In this document: piece by piece, positions 43,918 through 52,826 of the stretch
Layout of the letters: every line of letters begins with the position of its first letter
Position numbering within the stretch: position 1 is the stretch's first letter
Source of the DNA: Pseudonocardia sp. HH130629-09
Lineage (GTDB): Bacteria > Actinomycetota > Actinomycetes > Mycobacteriales > Pseudonocardiaceae
Assembly: GCF_001294645.1 (NCBI RefSeq)
Contig: NZ_CP011868.1
Span: 3,534,001-3,598,000, forward strand
Length of the DNA stretch: 64,000 nucleotides
Direction: 5' to 3'
Translations under genes and position numbers: made by a program
The notes under the pieces: model-generated
What the model was told of the DNA's origin: nothing
Seen by the model: only the letters and a program-made list of their open reading frames with translations
Databases searched by the model: none

Positions 43918-44700
43918 ATGTGCGCAGTCAACGGCAGTGTCGCCGCCACGCCGAACACATCGATCGTCACCGGACAGTACGGACGGCACGCCCGGCGATG
44001 CGGCGCACGAGCCACCTCGGCCGGACTCGGCGACGTCCGCCGGAAGGGAGCCCACGCACCCGATCCGGAATCGGAGACCCGGCGTGCCGGGGCGGCACGC
44101 CAGCACCTCGCCGGGGCGCTGCACGACGAGATCGGGCCCCTGCTGTTCGCGATCGCCGCCGGAACCCAACGGGCGCGGGCACTGCACGGCGACGACGCCG
44201 CCGAGCTCCGCAGGACCCTCGACACGATCTCCGACCAGGTCCTGGCCGCCTCGGACCGCATGCGGGAGATTCTGGCTGCGGCGGCACCTGCCGACCCCGC
44301 CGAAGCGGTCCCGGCCGCCATCGAGCGTGACCTGGTGGACCTGCGGTCCCGCAGCTCCCTCGACGTCCGGCTCGTCGTCCGCGGCTTCGCCCGTCGGCTG
44401 ACTGCCCGGCAGGAGGCTGCTGTCCTCACCTGTGCCCGGCAGGGGCTGTACAACATCGAGCGCCACGCGGGCGCGACCCGGGTGGTGGTGACACTGACCT
44501 ACTCACCGGAGACCGTCACCCTGGTCGTCCTCGACGACGGTCGCGGTGTCGGCACCGGACCCGGCCTGTCCGCGGTGCCCGACGGCGGGAACCGATGGGG
44601 GTCGGCATCCATGCGGCGCGAGGCCGAGCAGAACGGCGGCGAGATCTCGCTCCGGGACGTCGAGGACGGCACCGCGCTCCGCCTCCGGCTCCCGGTCTGA
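43918..44700 (+). CDS. NarL-type sensor histidine kinase without a visible sensor domain
   Basis: 260 residues. H-box LAGALHDEIGPLLFAI (His near 66 of the region 62-78), then an ATPase domain with N-box YNIERHAGATRVVV and VVLDDGRGVG. Only about 60 residues precede the H-box and no membrane helix is present, so it is cytosolic and must sense through a partner or internal ligand. The start is uncertain (ATG 43918, no clear ribosome site). It is followed after 6 bp by its response regulator. Confidence 0.8.
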   Translation: MCAVNGSVAATPNTSIVTGQYGRHARRCGARATSAGLGDVRRKGAHAPDPESETRRAGAARQHLAGALHDEIGPLLFAIAAGTQRARALHGDDAAELRRTLDTISDQVLAASDRMREILAAAAPADPAEAVPAAIERDLVDLRSRSSLDVRLVVRGFARRLTARQEAAVLTCARQGLYNIERHAGATRVVVTLTYSPETVTLVVLDDGRGVGTGPGLSAVPDGGNRWGSASMRREAEQNGGEISLRDVEDGTALRLRLPV

Positions 44701-44706
44701 CACCCG

Positions 44707-45342
44707 GTGACGAGGACCGACGGCAGGGCCGGGGTGTTCGTGGTCGACGACCACCCCGTGGTCGCCGACGGGGTCACGGCACTGCTCGCGGCCACCACGG
44801 ACCTCACGGTGATCGGGTCGTCGACCGAGCGACCGATGGCGATCACACAGGTGGAGCGGATACGTCCGGCCGTGGTCCTGCTCGACCTCCGCATGCACGG
44901 GAACTATGCACCGGGCATGCCCGCCGCGATCAAGGGAGTGGCGCCCGACACCCGCGTCCTGCTGCACACCGCGACCGAGGAACCGGAACCGGTTCAGGCC
45001 GCCCTCACCGCAGGTGCCGACGGTGTCGTGTACAAGGACAGCCGCCTGCTGGTCGAAGCCCTGCGGGCCGTCCTGGCCGAGGACGTGCCGTTCGTCGACC
45101 CGAGGCTGGGTCTCCGTGACCCGGTTCGCGGGGACGGGCGGTCGGCACTCCAGGTCCTGTCGCCCCGGGAGTACGAGCTGCTGTGCGCCATCGCCGACGG
45201 CCGGTCGACCAGGGAGATGGCACGGGACCTCTTCCTCACCGAGAGCACCGTTCGCAGCTACCTGAAGTCGTTGTTCACCAAGCTCGGCGTGCACAGCCGG
45301 GTCGAGGCGCTCGCCGAGGCTCGCAGGCTCGCGCTGATCTGA
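44707..45342 (+). CDS. NarL/LuxR-family response regulator
   Basis: 211 residues. Receiver: FVVDDHPVVADGV (acidic pocket), VVLLDLRMHG (phosphoacceptor Asp), GVVYKDS (Lys). C-terminal LuxR HTH: LSPREYELLCAIADGRSTRE, FLTESTVRSYLKSLFTKLG. It is the probable binder of the ACCCTCAG(C/A)TGAGGGT-type palindromes that flank both operons here. GTG 44707. Confidence 0.9.
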   Translation: MTRTDGRAGVFVVDDHPVVADGVTALLAATTDLTVIGSSTERPMAITQVERIRPAVVLLDLRMHGNYAPGMPAAIKGVAPDTRVLLHTATEEPEPVQAALTAGADGVVYKDSRLLVEALRAVLAEDVPFVDPRLGLRDPVRGDGRSALQVLSPREYELLCAIADGRSTREMARDLFLTESTVRSYLKSLFTKLGVHSRVEALAEARRLALI

Positions 45343-45353
45343 GATCACCGGTC

Positions 45354-45387
45354 GTCGGGCGGCGACCCGGTCAAGCCGCCGCCCGAC
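45354..45387. terminator. Bidirectional hairpin terminator
   Basis: 11-bp perfect arms (GTCGGGCGGCG / CGCCGCCCGAC) with a 12-nt loop, between the convergent response regulator and anchored-protein genes. Confidence 0.8.
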
Positions 45388-45395
45388 CCGTCGGA

Positions 45396-46664
45396 TCAGC
45401 GGTCGCGCCCCACGCGTCGGTCGCGGGCATCCGACGCCGGACCCCCGTCGGGTGCCGTGCCCGCTCCGGACCGACCGCGCCGCGACCACCACCACAGCAC
45501 GGTCCCGACGGTCAGGAGCAGTACGGCGATGCCGCCGATCCACCACCATGTGGCGTCGCCGCCGCGGTCGAGAGGGTTGAACGTGGTCACGCCGGAGACG
45601 TCGATCCGTCGGCCGTCGACGAGCAGCGCGACCGTCCATTCCCGTACGTCCGCCGAGTCGGTCATCGCGTAGAGATCGGCCTGCCCCAGGTCCGGCTCCG
45701 CCGCCCGGACGGTGAACGACACCTGCGGTGTCCTGCCCATCCCGACCCATCGGGGCTGCGCCGCGGGATCCCCGCCGGCACCCATCTGCCCGCTCTGCTC
45801 GGCGAGCCACGTGGGACTGAGCTCGTTGTGTTCCGCGCCGGCCGTGGTGAGCCGCAGGAAGGGCTCGCCCACCTCGCCCAGGACGACGACCTCCTGGTCG
45901 AGACCGTTCTCGACGGAGACCCCAGGAACCGGGTTGCCCGGTAACGCGATCAGCCTGATCCCCGGGGCGGGTTCGCTCTCCTGCAGGTGGGGGACGAACG
46001 AGCCGAGCGGCGGGCGGTACTCGAAGTGGCCGTCGACGGTGCCCCGGCGGTCGCCGTAGCCGATCGGGACCGACCAGGCGCCGAAGGCCTCCAACGTGTC
46101 CATCGACGACTTCTGCTCGGCGCTGAGAACAGCGTCGTGCAGACGGTGGTCGAACCATCCCCACGACGGGTCCTTACTGACTCGGACCCAGACCGGCACG
46201 CCACGGTCGACGGCCCGTGGCGGCACCGTCACGTCCCCGCCCACCAGTTTGGAGGTGTACCAGTCCGGCGAGCGGAAGTTGGCCAGGACGCCGTCCGGGC
46301 CGATCCGGAACAGCGGGTCACCGGCCGCCGAGGTCACGGTGACCTCGGTCGGCGTCGGGTTCTCGAGCACGAACTGCGAGCCGAGAGAGGTCGTCCGGAC
46401 GGTCAGATCGACACCGGGCATGTCGATGCCGACCCGGTCGAGCACAGCAGCGATCGACGGGTCCGCAGCGCCGTGGGCCGACGCGGAGGGAGCCACCGTG
46501 ACTCCGATGAGAGAAGCGAGGAGAGCCACCACGACCCACCGGACCGCAGGTCGTAGGCCTACTGTGACCGATGGTGCGGGTGTGACGGAAGAGCGGATGC
46601 GCCGAAGCGCCCGTCCGTACCGGACGGGCGCTTCGGAGGTGCTCCGCGAGGAGCGGTCGGTCAT
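45396..46664 (-). CDS. Secreted, C-terminally membrane-anchored protein, paralog of 41029-42120
   Basis: 422 residues. Long N-region then signal helix (WVVVALLASLIGVTVAPSAS), extracellular body (DWYTSKLVGGDVTVPPRAVD, DPSWGWFDHRLHDAVL, WSVPIGYGDRRG), C-terminal helix (WWWIGGIAVLLLTVGTVLWW) and basic tail. The W-x-W-F-D-H-R and WSVP-x-x-(Y/H)-G blocks match the protein at 41029-42120. ATG 46664 overlaps the oxidase stop (ATGA), so it is made with the oxidase and may hold or mature it. Function unknown. Confidence 0.75.
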   Translation of the reverse strand: MTDRSSRSTSEAPVRYGRALRRIRSSVTPAPSVTVGLRPAVRWVVVALLASLIGVTVAPSASAHGAADPSIAAVLDRVGIDMPGVDLTVRTTSLGSQFVLENPTPTEVTVTSAAGDPLFRIGPDGVLANFRSPDWYTSKLVGGDVTVPPRAVDRGVPVWVRVSKDPSWGWFDHRLHDAVLSAEQKSSMDTLEAFGAWSVPIGYGDRRGTVDGHFEYRPPLGSFVPHLQESEPAPGIRLIALPGNPVPGVSVENGLDQEVVVLGEVGEPFLRLTTAGAEHNELSPTWLAEQSGQMGAGGDPAAQPRWVGMGRTPQVSFTVRAAEPDLGQADLYAMTDSADVREWTVALLVDGRRIDVSGVTTFNPLDRGGDATWWWIGGIAVLLLTVGTVLWWWSRRGRSGAGTAPDGGPASDARDRRVGRDR

Positions 46665-49057
46665 GAGCGGGTCCTCGGAGTGCGTCGATGATGGCCGGCT
46701 CGCGGACGGCGCCGGGTCTCGCTGCCCCCGAGCGGGAGCTTCGGCAACAGACCCGGTTCCGGTTCCTGCGTGACCCCGCCCGGCGGGCCCTGCTCGGGCT
46801 CCGTTCCGTCACCGTTCAGGTTCGGCTCCCCCTCACCGATCCCGCTCCCGGTGGTGTCCGGAACGGGCTCGGTGACGCCCGGGACGCCCGGCGGTACGCC
46901 GAGCGGGTCCCGCTGCCCGGGAACGGTCGGGGTCTCCAACGGGTTCGGCGGGTTGCCGAGCAGCGTGTTGGCTTCGGTCCGGGTGGCACCGTTCGGCTCG
47001 AACCCCTCGACCGTCTCCGGTCCCATCGGCTGGATCGCCTCGGCCCTGTCGGAGCGGTCGGACACCTTGACGATGCGGGCCACCGAGGGCACCGAGCCGC
47101 CGTCACCGTCCGAGCGATTGACGAAGAGGTAGTAGTAGTAGCCGGGCGGGGCGGCAACCCCGTCCTGCGGCGCGGACGCCCGCAGACCTCCCTCGTTCTC
47201 CTTCGTGAACGGCAGCTCGCGGGTCCGGGTGTCGTTGTCCATCACGCGCTGCGGGGACGGCATGCGCATCAGCACGACCTTGTCGATCGACGACGCGTCG
47301 TCGGTGCGGACGGCGAAGTCCTCGCCCCACGCGATGCCCTTCTGGACACCGTCGATGCCTGGCCGGTCGCCCTTGTGCAGGTAGGGCGGGGAGAAGATCT
47401 CGAACGACGGGTCCTTGTCGTTGTTCCCGGTGACTCCGGGGACCGCGTCGCGCTGAACGCTGTAGCCCAGCGAGATCGGGGAGTTGCCGCCGACCAGCAC
47501 CTGGCCGTTCGGCAGCAGCAGCGCGTTGTTGTGGTAGGTCCGCGCCCGCTCCGGCAACGCCATCGCGGTGAACGAGTTACTCGCCGGGTCGTAGAGTTCG
47601 GGTTGCTTGACCGGGAGCTCACCACCCGGGAACACGACTTCGTCGTTGCGGGCTCCGCTGGTCAGCAGGACCTTGCCGTCGGGCAGCGGAGTGGGCTGGG
47701 TGAACCAACGTCCCTCTGCCAGGGTCGGCCCGGGCGTGTTGGTCACGTTCCCGGCCTTGTCCACCGTCGTCAGCGTGGTGGTCGGGGTCCCGACATAGGT
47801 GCCCGGGGGCGGTCCGAAAGTGCCACCTGCCCGCAGGATCGTCATCGAGTCGTACGGGGCCTTCATCGGCAACGCGACCGATGCCGGCGAGCTGCGCGGC
47901 AGCGTGATGCCGGTGTTCTCCCACTCCTTGGTCTCGGGGTTGAAGAAGCCCTGCTGTGCGAACAGCGCCTCGTCCACCGCCTGGCCGAACGGCCCGAACA
48001 TCTGGCCGTCGCCGCTGTAGAAGATCTTGCCGTTGGGAGTCAGGTACATCCGTGCGTTCTGCGGCAGGGTCTTCTCCGACGCCGGACCGGTGTAGTCCTC
48101 GGTCCACTGCTCGGATGCCGGGTCATAGGTCTCGGTGCGTCGGACCTGGGAGCCCTGCGTCGACTTGATCAGCTTGACCGTGCCGCTGACGACGGTCATC
48201 CGACCGTCGGGCATGGTCGTGACCGAGGGGTACCAACGACCGAACTTCATCGGCGCCGTGGCGTCCCAGCGATCGGTCTTGGAATCGAAGGTCCGCGCGC
48301 TGCGCAGCCCCTCCAGCTCGATGACCCCCACGTTGAGCGGATCGCCGTCGGCCTTCTCCAGGATCGACGGCTCGTTGTACCAGTCCGTGCCTCCGACCAG
48401 GAGGTTACGGCCGTCCGGGAGCTGAGCGATGTCGGCGCAGAAGATGTCGCCGTCATTGAGCGGGACGTCGTCGGGGGCACAGGTGGGCTCTGCTGCCGGC
48501 CCGCCGAGCTGCTCGTTGACCGAGCCGACGAGCCCATCACCGCCGCGACCGGGCACACCGGCGACGCCGAACGGCGCGTCCGTGAGGCAGTCGTCGCTGG
48601 TCCGGCCGGACTCGATCGTCGGGTTGTCCCCGTCGGTGGTCTCGTTCTCCGGAGTGCTCCACGACGGCGTGCCGTCCCGCAGGTCCAGAACCCGCGTCCG
48701 GCCGTCCCGGGCCTCCGCCGAGAGCGCGGGGACCACCGATTCCTCGGCGTTCTCCTCGCTCTCGATGCCGTTGCCGTACAGGATCCGGCCGTCAGGCAGG
48801 GCCGCCGTCGTGACGGCCGCGAGCTTACACCGGAGGCGGTCACGGGTGTCGCCCGGGTTGTCGCTCGGGACGACCTCACACCGCGGGGTCTCCGCGCCGC
48901 CCTCCTCGAACGGGACGGACCAGGACCCCTCTGAAGAAGGGTCTCCACCGGGCGCGGCGAGCACACCCGGGGCGGTGGCCACTCCACCCGCGGTCGCGAG
49001 CGCGGCAACTGTCGCGAACGCGATCAGTCTCCGTCCCGCCGATCTCGGTCGTCTCAT
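46661..49057 (-). CDS. Secreted galactose-oxidase-like (AA5/DUF1929) protein
   Basis: 798 residues. Signal peptide (RLIAFATVAALATAGG, cleavage near VLAAPG), kelch-type propeller and C-terminal early-set domain. Radical-copper residues can be matched: Cys in GDIFCADIAQ (galactose oxidase Cys228), Tyr in FGRWYPSVTTM (Tyr272), Tyr-His in ARTYHNNALLLPNG (Tyr495-His496). The third copper ligand (His581 region) reads MPSPQRVMDND, with no His. A Pro/Gly-rich tail of about 100 residues follows. ATG 49057 is chosen because GAGAGGAG precedes it. Oxidase activity, with H2O2 release, is uncertain given the missing ligand. Confidence 0.85.
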   Translation of the reverse strand: MRRPRSAGRRLIAFATVAALATAGGVATAPGVLAAPGGDPSSEGSWSVPFEEGGAETPRCEVVPSDNPGDTRDRLRCKLAAVTTAALPDGRILYGNGIESEENAEESVVPALSAEARDGRTRVLDLRDGTPSWSTPENETTDGDNPTIESGRTSDDCLTDAPFGVAGVPGRGGDGLVGSVNEQLGGPAAEPTCAPDDVPLNDGDIFCADIAQLPDGRNLLVGGTDWYNEPSILEKADGDPLNVGVIELEGLRSARTFDSKTDRWDATAPMKFGRWYPSVTTMPDGRMTVVSGTVKLIKSTQGSQVRRTETYDPASEQWTEDYTGPASEKTLPQNARMYLTPNGKIFYSGDGQMFGPFGQAVDEALFAQQGFFNPETKEWENTGITLPRSSPASVALPMKAPYDSMTILRAGGTFGPPPGTYVGTPTTTLTTVDKAGNVTNTPGPTLAEGRWFTQPTPLPDGKVLLTSGARNDEVVFPGGELPVKQPELYDPASNSFTAMALPERARTYHNNALLLPNGQVLVGGNSPISLGYSVQRDAVPGVTGNNDKDPSFEIFSPPYLHKGDRPGIDGVQKGIAWGEDFAVRTDDASSIDKVVLMRMPSPQRVMDNDTRTRELPFTKENEGGLRASAPQDGVAAPPGYYYYLFVNRSDGDGGSVPSVARIVKVSDRSDRAEAIQPMGPETVEGFEPNGATRTEANTLLGNPPNPLETPTVPGQRDPLGVPPGVPGVTEPVPDTTGSGIGEGEPNLNGDGTEPEQGPPGGVTQEPEPGLLPKLPLGGSETRRRPRAGHHRRTPRTRS

Positions 49058-49163
49058 GAGCACTCCTCTCATCACCCGCGACTGGGGAGTCGGCCGACCT
49101 CGGGGAGCTGGAGTCGGAGGCACGGGTTCAGGTGGAGTAAAGGGAGCAGAGCTCGGGATCACT

Positions 49164-49179
49164 ACCCTCAGCTGAGGGT
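49164..49179. promoter_or_regulatory. 16-bp perfect palindrome upstream of the oxidase operon
   Basis: ACCCTCAGCTGAGGGT, 107 bp before the oxidase start, same core as the palindrome at 40371-40398. Marks a regulon with the response regulator at 44707. Confidence 0.65.
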
Positions 49180-49213
49180 CGGCACCGCCGCCGATCCGTC
49201 CTCAGGGGGATCT

Positions 49214-49520
49214 TCATCGCCGGTGGGAGGTCGAGGACCGACGCGACCACGTCGGACGGCGAGGCGACCGCCGGGGGCCGGGGGCCGCCGGCGTCGCCGT
49301 GGCCGGGCGGGTGTGGGGACGGCACCGTGGGTTGAAGGGAGCGCCGCAGCCCGGACGGGATCCGAGACGGGCGTAGTCGTCGATTCGGAGCTCGGAACGA
49401 CACACCCCGCACAGGATCGCCCGGCACCCCCGTTCGTCGGACGGCCACCGTCGTATCGGATGGTCGGAGTGCGCGGCGTGGCACCGGAAGCACGGGTAGT
49501 AGCGGTCGCAGCACCGGAAC
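49214..49520 (-). pseudogene. CHY zinc-finger protein fragment
   Basis: At 49513-49322 the minus strand encodes CCDRYYPCFRCH, HPIRRWPSDER, ILCGVCRSELRI, CGAPFNPRC, the C-terminal two thirds of a CHY-type zinc finger protein. The conserved N-terminal part (Cys-His-Tyr block) is missing and the frame runs straight into the ABC ATPase remnant, so the gene lacks its start. Confidence 0.75.
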
Positions 49521-50050
49521 GCGGACCGCGGCGGCCGCCTGACGCAGCCGGTGGGCGACGACCAGACCGGTCCGCCCGCGCAGGACGACCGCGGCGGCCT
49601 CCTCCAGCCGGGTCGCGTCGCGGCTGTCGGGCCTCGACCGTCGCCTCGGCGAGCACGACGACCGCGGGGTCGGCGAGCAGGGCGCGAACCAGCGCCACCT
49701 CTGCGGTCCGTGCCGGGTCCAGGTCGTGTCCCGGCTCCCCCCCACCCCCCACCACGGTCCGGACCGCCGTCGGGCAGGTCGTCGCCCCCACGCCGCGCCC
49801 ACGGCGTGCAGGGCCCGCTCGACGTCGCCCGGTCGCCGTCGGGCAGCCGAGCCGCACGTCCTCGACGAGCGGGCGCGCGAACACATGCGCCTCCCGCGTG
49901 ACCAGCACCAGGGGTGCCGCAGGACCGGGCGGCGATCCCGCCCAGGTGACCCGGCACCGGCTCGGCGGGGACAGACCGGCCAGCAGGACGGCCAGGGTCG
50001 ACTGGCCCGCCCCGCTCGCACCGACGAGCGAAGACGGCGAGATGTAATCC
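49520..50050 (-). pseudogene. ABC transporter ATPase fossil (exporter/CydC-like)
   Basis: Recognizable pieces in two frames: LVGASGAGQSTLAVLLAGLS (Walker A with the essential Lys replaced by Gln), VEDVRLG, VALVRALLADPAVVVLAEAT (Walker B region) and LRGRTGLVVAHRLRQA (H-loop). At least three frameshifts, no membrane domain, and the sequence begins about 20 bp from the tRNA 3' end. Clearly non-functional. Confidence 0.7.
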
Positions 50051-50067
50051 GCTGATCTGCACTTCTG

Positions 50068-50142
50068 TGCGGCGGGCCGGGCTCGAACCGGCAACCTGAC
50101 GGGTTATGAGTCCGCTGCTCTGACCAATTGAGCTACCGCCGC
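50068..50142 (-). tRNA. tRNA-Met (anticodon CAT)
   Basis: 75 nt. Acceptor arms GCGGCGG / CCGCCGC, D-arm TAGCTCAATTGGTCAGAGCA, anticodon loop CTCATAA, T-loop GGTTCGAGCC, discriminator A, no encoded CCA. CAT could also be a lysidine-modified tRNA-Ile, but the anticodon stem and D-arm fit elongator Met better. Confidence 0.9.
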
Positions 50143-50238
50143 GGCGAGCCGGAGGATACCGGAACCGGCACACTCCGAACCGCCGTCACCCCGGTCCTCC
50201 GGCAGGGCCGGAGGACCCCCGGCATAGGGTGCCTCGGC

Positions 50239-51117
50239 ATGCGGCTCGGTTACCTCACGCACGTCACCGGTGACGATCCGTCACGCACCTACCGCGAGAC
50301 GATCCGGCTGGCGGAGCGGGCCGAGGAACTCGGGTACGACTCGTTCTGGGTGGCCCAGCACCACGACGGGCACCTCGGCGGGCGGTTGCCGTCGCCACTG
50401 GTCCTGCTGGCCGCGGTGGCCGAGCGTACCCGGCTGATCCGGCTCGGGACCGCGGTCGTCGCGCTGCCGCTGGAGGACCCGCGCCGGCTCGCGGAGGACG
50501 CCGGGGTGCTCGATGCCCTGTCCGGCGGGCGACTGGAGCTGGGCATAGGGGCGGGAGCCGATCCCGACGCGGCGCGACGCTTCGGGCGTCACCACGACGA
50601 CCGGCACCGCGACACCGTCGCCGCGCTCGACGTCCTGCTGGAGACGCTGCCGACGGCGCTCGCCGCGCAGCGGGTGTGGTGGGCGACGGGGTCGGCGTCA
50701 TCGGTGGACGCCGCCGCGGTCCGCGGGGTGGGAGTGCTGTCGGGCAGGCCGCCGTCGTCGCACGGCGGCGTCGTCTCCGACCTGGCCCGGTACTGGACCT
50801 ACGCCCGCGGGGTCCCCCGGGTCGCGCTGTCCCGGCCGCTCCCGGCGGGCCACTCGACCGGCCGGGTCATCGACGAGCTGCTGGCCGACCCCGCGCTGCC
50901 GTGGGCGGGCGAGATCATCGTCCAGGCCCAGCCGTCGACGGTGCGGGCCGACGTCCACGACGAGGTGATGGAGCGGACCGCGCGCTTCGTGCGGCCGTTC
51001 CTCGGGGTGGCCGGGCCGGCGCACGGGGCCGCGGTCGTCGAGGCGGTCGACACCGACGACGACCACCCGCCCGCGATGCGGCCGCGGCCGGTGTTGCGAC
51101 CCCACCGTGAGGTGTGA
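50239..51117 (+). CDS. LLM-class (probably F420-dependent) oxidoreductase
   Basis: 292 residues: MRLGYLTHV start, AEELGYDSFWVAQHH, TRLIRLGTAVVALPLEDP, LSGGRLELGIGAG. Compact member of the luciferase-like family, distinct from the one at 6432-7448. Lies alone next to the tRNA. Substrate unknown. Confidence 0.85.
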   Translation: MRLGYLTHVTGDDPSRTYRETIRLAERAEELGYDSFWVAQHHDGHLGGRLPSPLVLLAAVAERTRLIRLGTAVVALPLEDPRRLAEDAGVLDALSGGRLELGIGAGADPDAARRFGRHHDDRHRDTVAALDVLLETLPTALAAQRVWWATGSASSVDAAAVRGVGVLSGRPPSSHGGVVSDLARYWTYARGVPRVALSRPLPAGHSTGRVIDELLADPALPWAGEIIVQAQPSTVRADVHDEVMERTARFVRPFLGVAGPAHGAAVVEAVDTDDDHPPAMRPRPVLRPHREV

Positions 51118-51204
51118 CTCCCGGCTGGGGCGTCGACGCGGACCGCCGGCACCGGGGCCTCCCGACGCCATCTCGACACCCGCGCACCGCGTTCCGCGGA
51201 ACGC

Positions 51205-51906
51205 TCACCCCCGGCGCGCGAGCTCGGCCAGCCACTTCTTGAGCAACACCGTCTCGGGCACCCCGAGGACGTCGTTGTCGTCCGGCAGCGCGAGCAGGGC
51301 CGCCGCTGCCGCACCGACGCCTGGATCCCCGGGCGCGCGCTCGCCCGGTCCGCCGGTGATCGCGGCGAGGGTGGCCTCCCGCATGTCGGACGACAGCCCG
51401 GGGTCCGGGCGTGCGGTGATGATCTGGCGCAGGGTGACGCCGACGTTGGCGGCCAGGATGTGCGCCGCGGCGCGTTCCGGGGTCACGGTCAGCCGTCCCC
51501 GGCGGTCGGCCTCGCGGGTCAGACCGAGCAGGGCCGCGGACGGCCCGTCCTGGGCCGCGGGCCGTCGCCCGGGTGTGACCTGGCCGTACATGAGGGCGTA
51601 GAAGCCGGGGTTCGCGATGCCGAACGCGACGTGGGCGTCCCATCCGTCGCGGATGTCCTGGATCGGGTCCCCGCTGGACTCCTGGGCCCGCTTCGCGGAC
51701 AGGTACTGCTCGAACCCGTGCTCGACGACGGCGTCGAGCAGGCCTTCCTTGCTGCCGAAGAAGTGGTACAGCGTCGGGAGGCGCACACCGGCGGCGTCGC
51801 AGATCGCCCGCAGCGGCACGCTCTCCCCCGGCGACGCCGCGATGAGGTCGGCGGCCGCCCGCAGGAGCCGGTCCCGGGTCCCGGTCTCCGCCGGTCGATC
51901 TTCCAC
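51205..51906 (-). CDS. TetR-family regulator
   Basis: 233 residues. N-terminal HTH: TRDRLLRAAADLIAASPGES, LRAICDAAGVRLPTLYHFFG (recognition helix), SKEGLLDAV. C-terminal ligand domain ends VLLKKWLAELARRG. GTG 51906. It lies 88 bp downstream of an SDR gene on the same strand and likely controls it; an imperfect dyad precedes the SDR gene. Confidence 0.9.
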   Translation of the reverse strand: MEDRPAETGTRDRLLRAAADLIAASPGESVPLRAICDAAGVRLPTLYHFFGSKEGLLDAVVEHGFEQYLSAKRAQESSGDPIQDIRDGWDAHVAFGIANPGFYALMYGQVTPGRRPAAQDGPSAALLGLTREADRRGRLTVTPERAAAHILAANVGVTLRQIITARPDPGLSSDMREATLAAITGGPGERAPGDPGVGAAAAALLALPDDNDVLGVPETVLLKKWLAELARRG

Positions 51907-51994
51907 CGGACCACTGTAGGGCGGCCGCGCGGCGCCGGGACGGCGACGGCGGCGTCCCGGCCGCCGCCGCGCCCCAGCGCTCACGACGACGTCC

Positions 51995-52750
51995 TCACCG
52001 CGTGGTGTAGCCGCCGTTGGCGAAGATCGTCTGACCGGTGATCCAGTGCCCCTCGGTGGCGAGGAACCGGACGATCGGGGCGATGTCCTCGATCCTGGTG
52101 AGCCGCCCGCCCATCGCCTGCGACTTGTGGAACTCGACCCGCTCCGGGGTCTCCTGCGGGTAGAAGAACGGGGTGTCCATCGGACCGGGCGCGATGCTGT
52201 TCACCGAGATGCCGCGGTCGGCGAACTCCTTGGACGCGGCGCGGGTGAAGTGCTCGACCGGGGACTTCCCACCGGCGTAGGTGGAGTAGCCGTCGGTGAA
52301 GGCGGCCAGCAGCGCCGTGACGATCGTGATGATCGAGCCGTTGTCGGAGACGCTGCGGCCCGCCTCCTTGATGAAGAAGTACGCGGCCTTGGAGTTGATG
52401 TCGAACATCGAGTCGTACTCGGCCTCGGTGGTCTCCACGATCGGCTTGCGGAGCACCTTGCCGACGGCGTTGACGGCGACGTCGATCGAGCCCAGCGAGC
52501 CCGTCGCGTCCGCGAAGAGCTTCTCGACCTCCGCCGGGACGGTCAGGTCCCCCTGCAGCAGCACACCCTCGCGGCCCGCGGCCTCGACCGCCTTCAGGGT
52601 CTCCTCGGCCTCGGCGCGCGAGGACTCGGAATTGTAGTGGATCGCGACGTTCGCCCCCGCCTCGGCGGCCTGACTGCTGATCAGGCCCCCGAGGTTCTTG
52701 CCGCCCGCAGCGACGAGCACGTTCCGGCCCTGCAACGACTGTGTGGTCAT
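51995..52750 (-). CDS. Short-chain dehydrogenase/reductase
   Basis: 251 residues. NVLVAAGGKNLGGLISSQAA (cofactor loop, glycine pattern slightly atypical), DVAVNAVG (NNAG-equivalent), active site YSTYAGGKSP, GHWITGQTIFANGG C-terminus. Classical NAD(P)-dependent SDR; substrate unknown. ATG 52750 follows GGGAGAG. Confidence 0.9.
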   Translation of the reverse strand: MTTQSLQGRNVLVAAGGKNLGGLISSQAAEAGANVAIHYNSESSRAEAEETLKAVEAAGREGVLLQGDLTVPAEVEKLFADATGSLGSIDVAVNAVGKVLRKPIVETTEAEYDSMFDINSKAAYFFIKEAGRSVSDNGSIITIVTALLAAFTDGYSTYAGGKSPVEHFTRAASKEFADRGISVNSIAPGPMDTPFFYPQETPERVEFHKSQAMGGRLTRIEDIAPIVRFLATEGHWITGQTIFANGGYTTR

Positions 52751-52785
52751 GCGCTCTCCCAGATCGAATGTATCGCTGGCATATC

Positions 52786-52804
52786 CCTGTGTATCAGCTA
52801 TACA
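52786..52804. promoter_or_regulatory. Candidate TetR operator upstream of the SDR gene
   Basis: Imperfect dyad CTGTGTA-N5-TATACAG, 6 of 7 pairs, in an AT-rich patch 36 bp before the SDR start. Confidence 0.4.
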
Positions 52805-52826
52805 GAGCGATGTCGACCGGGCCCGC

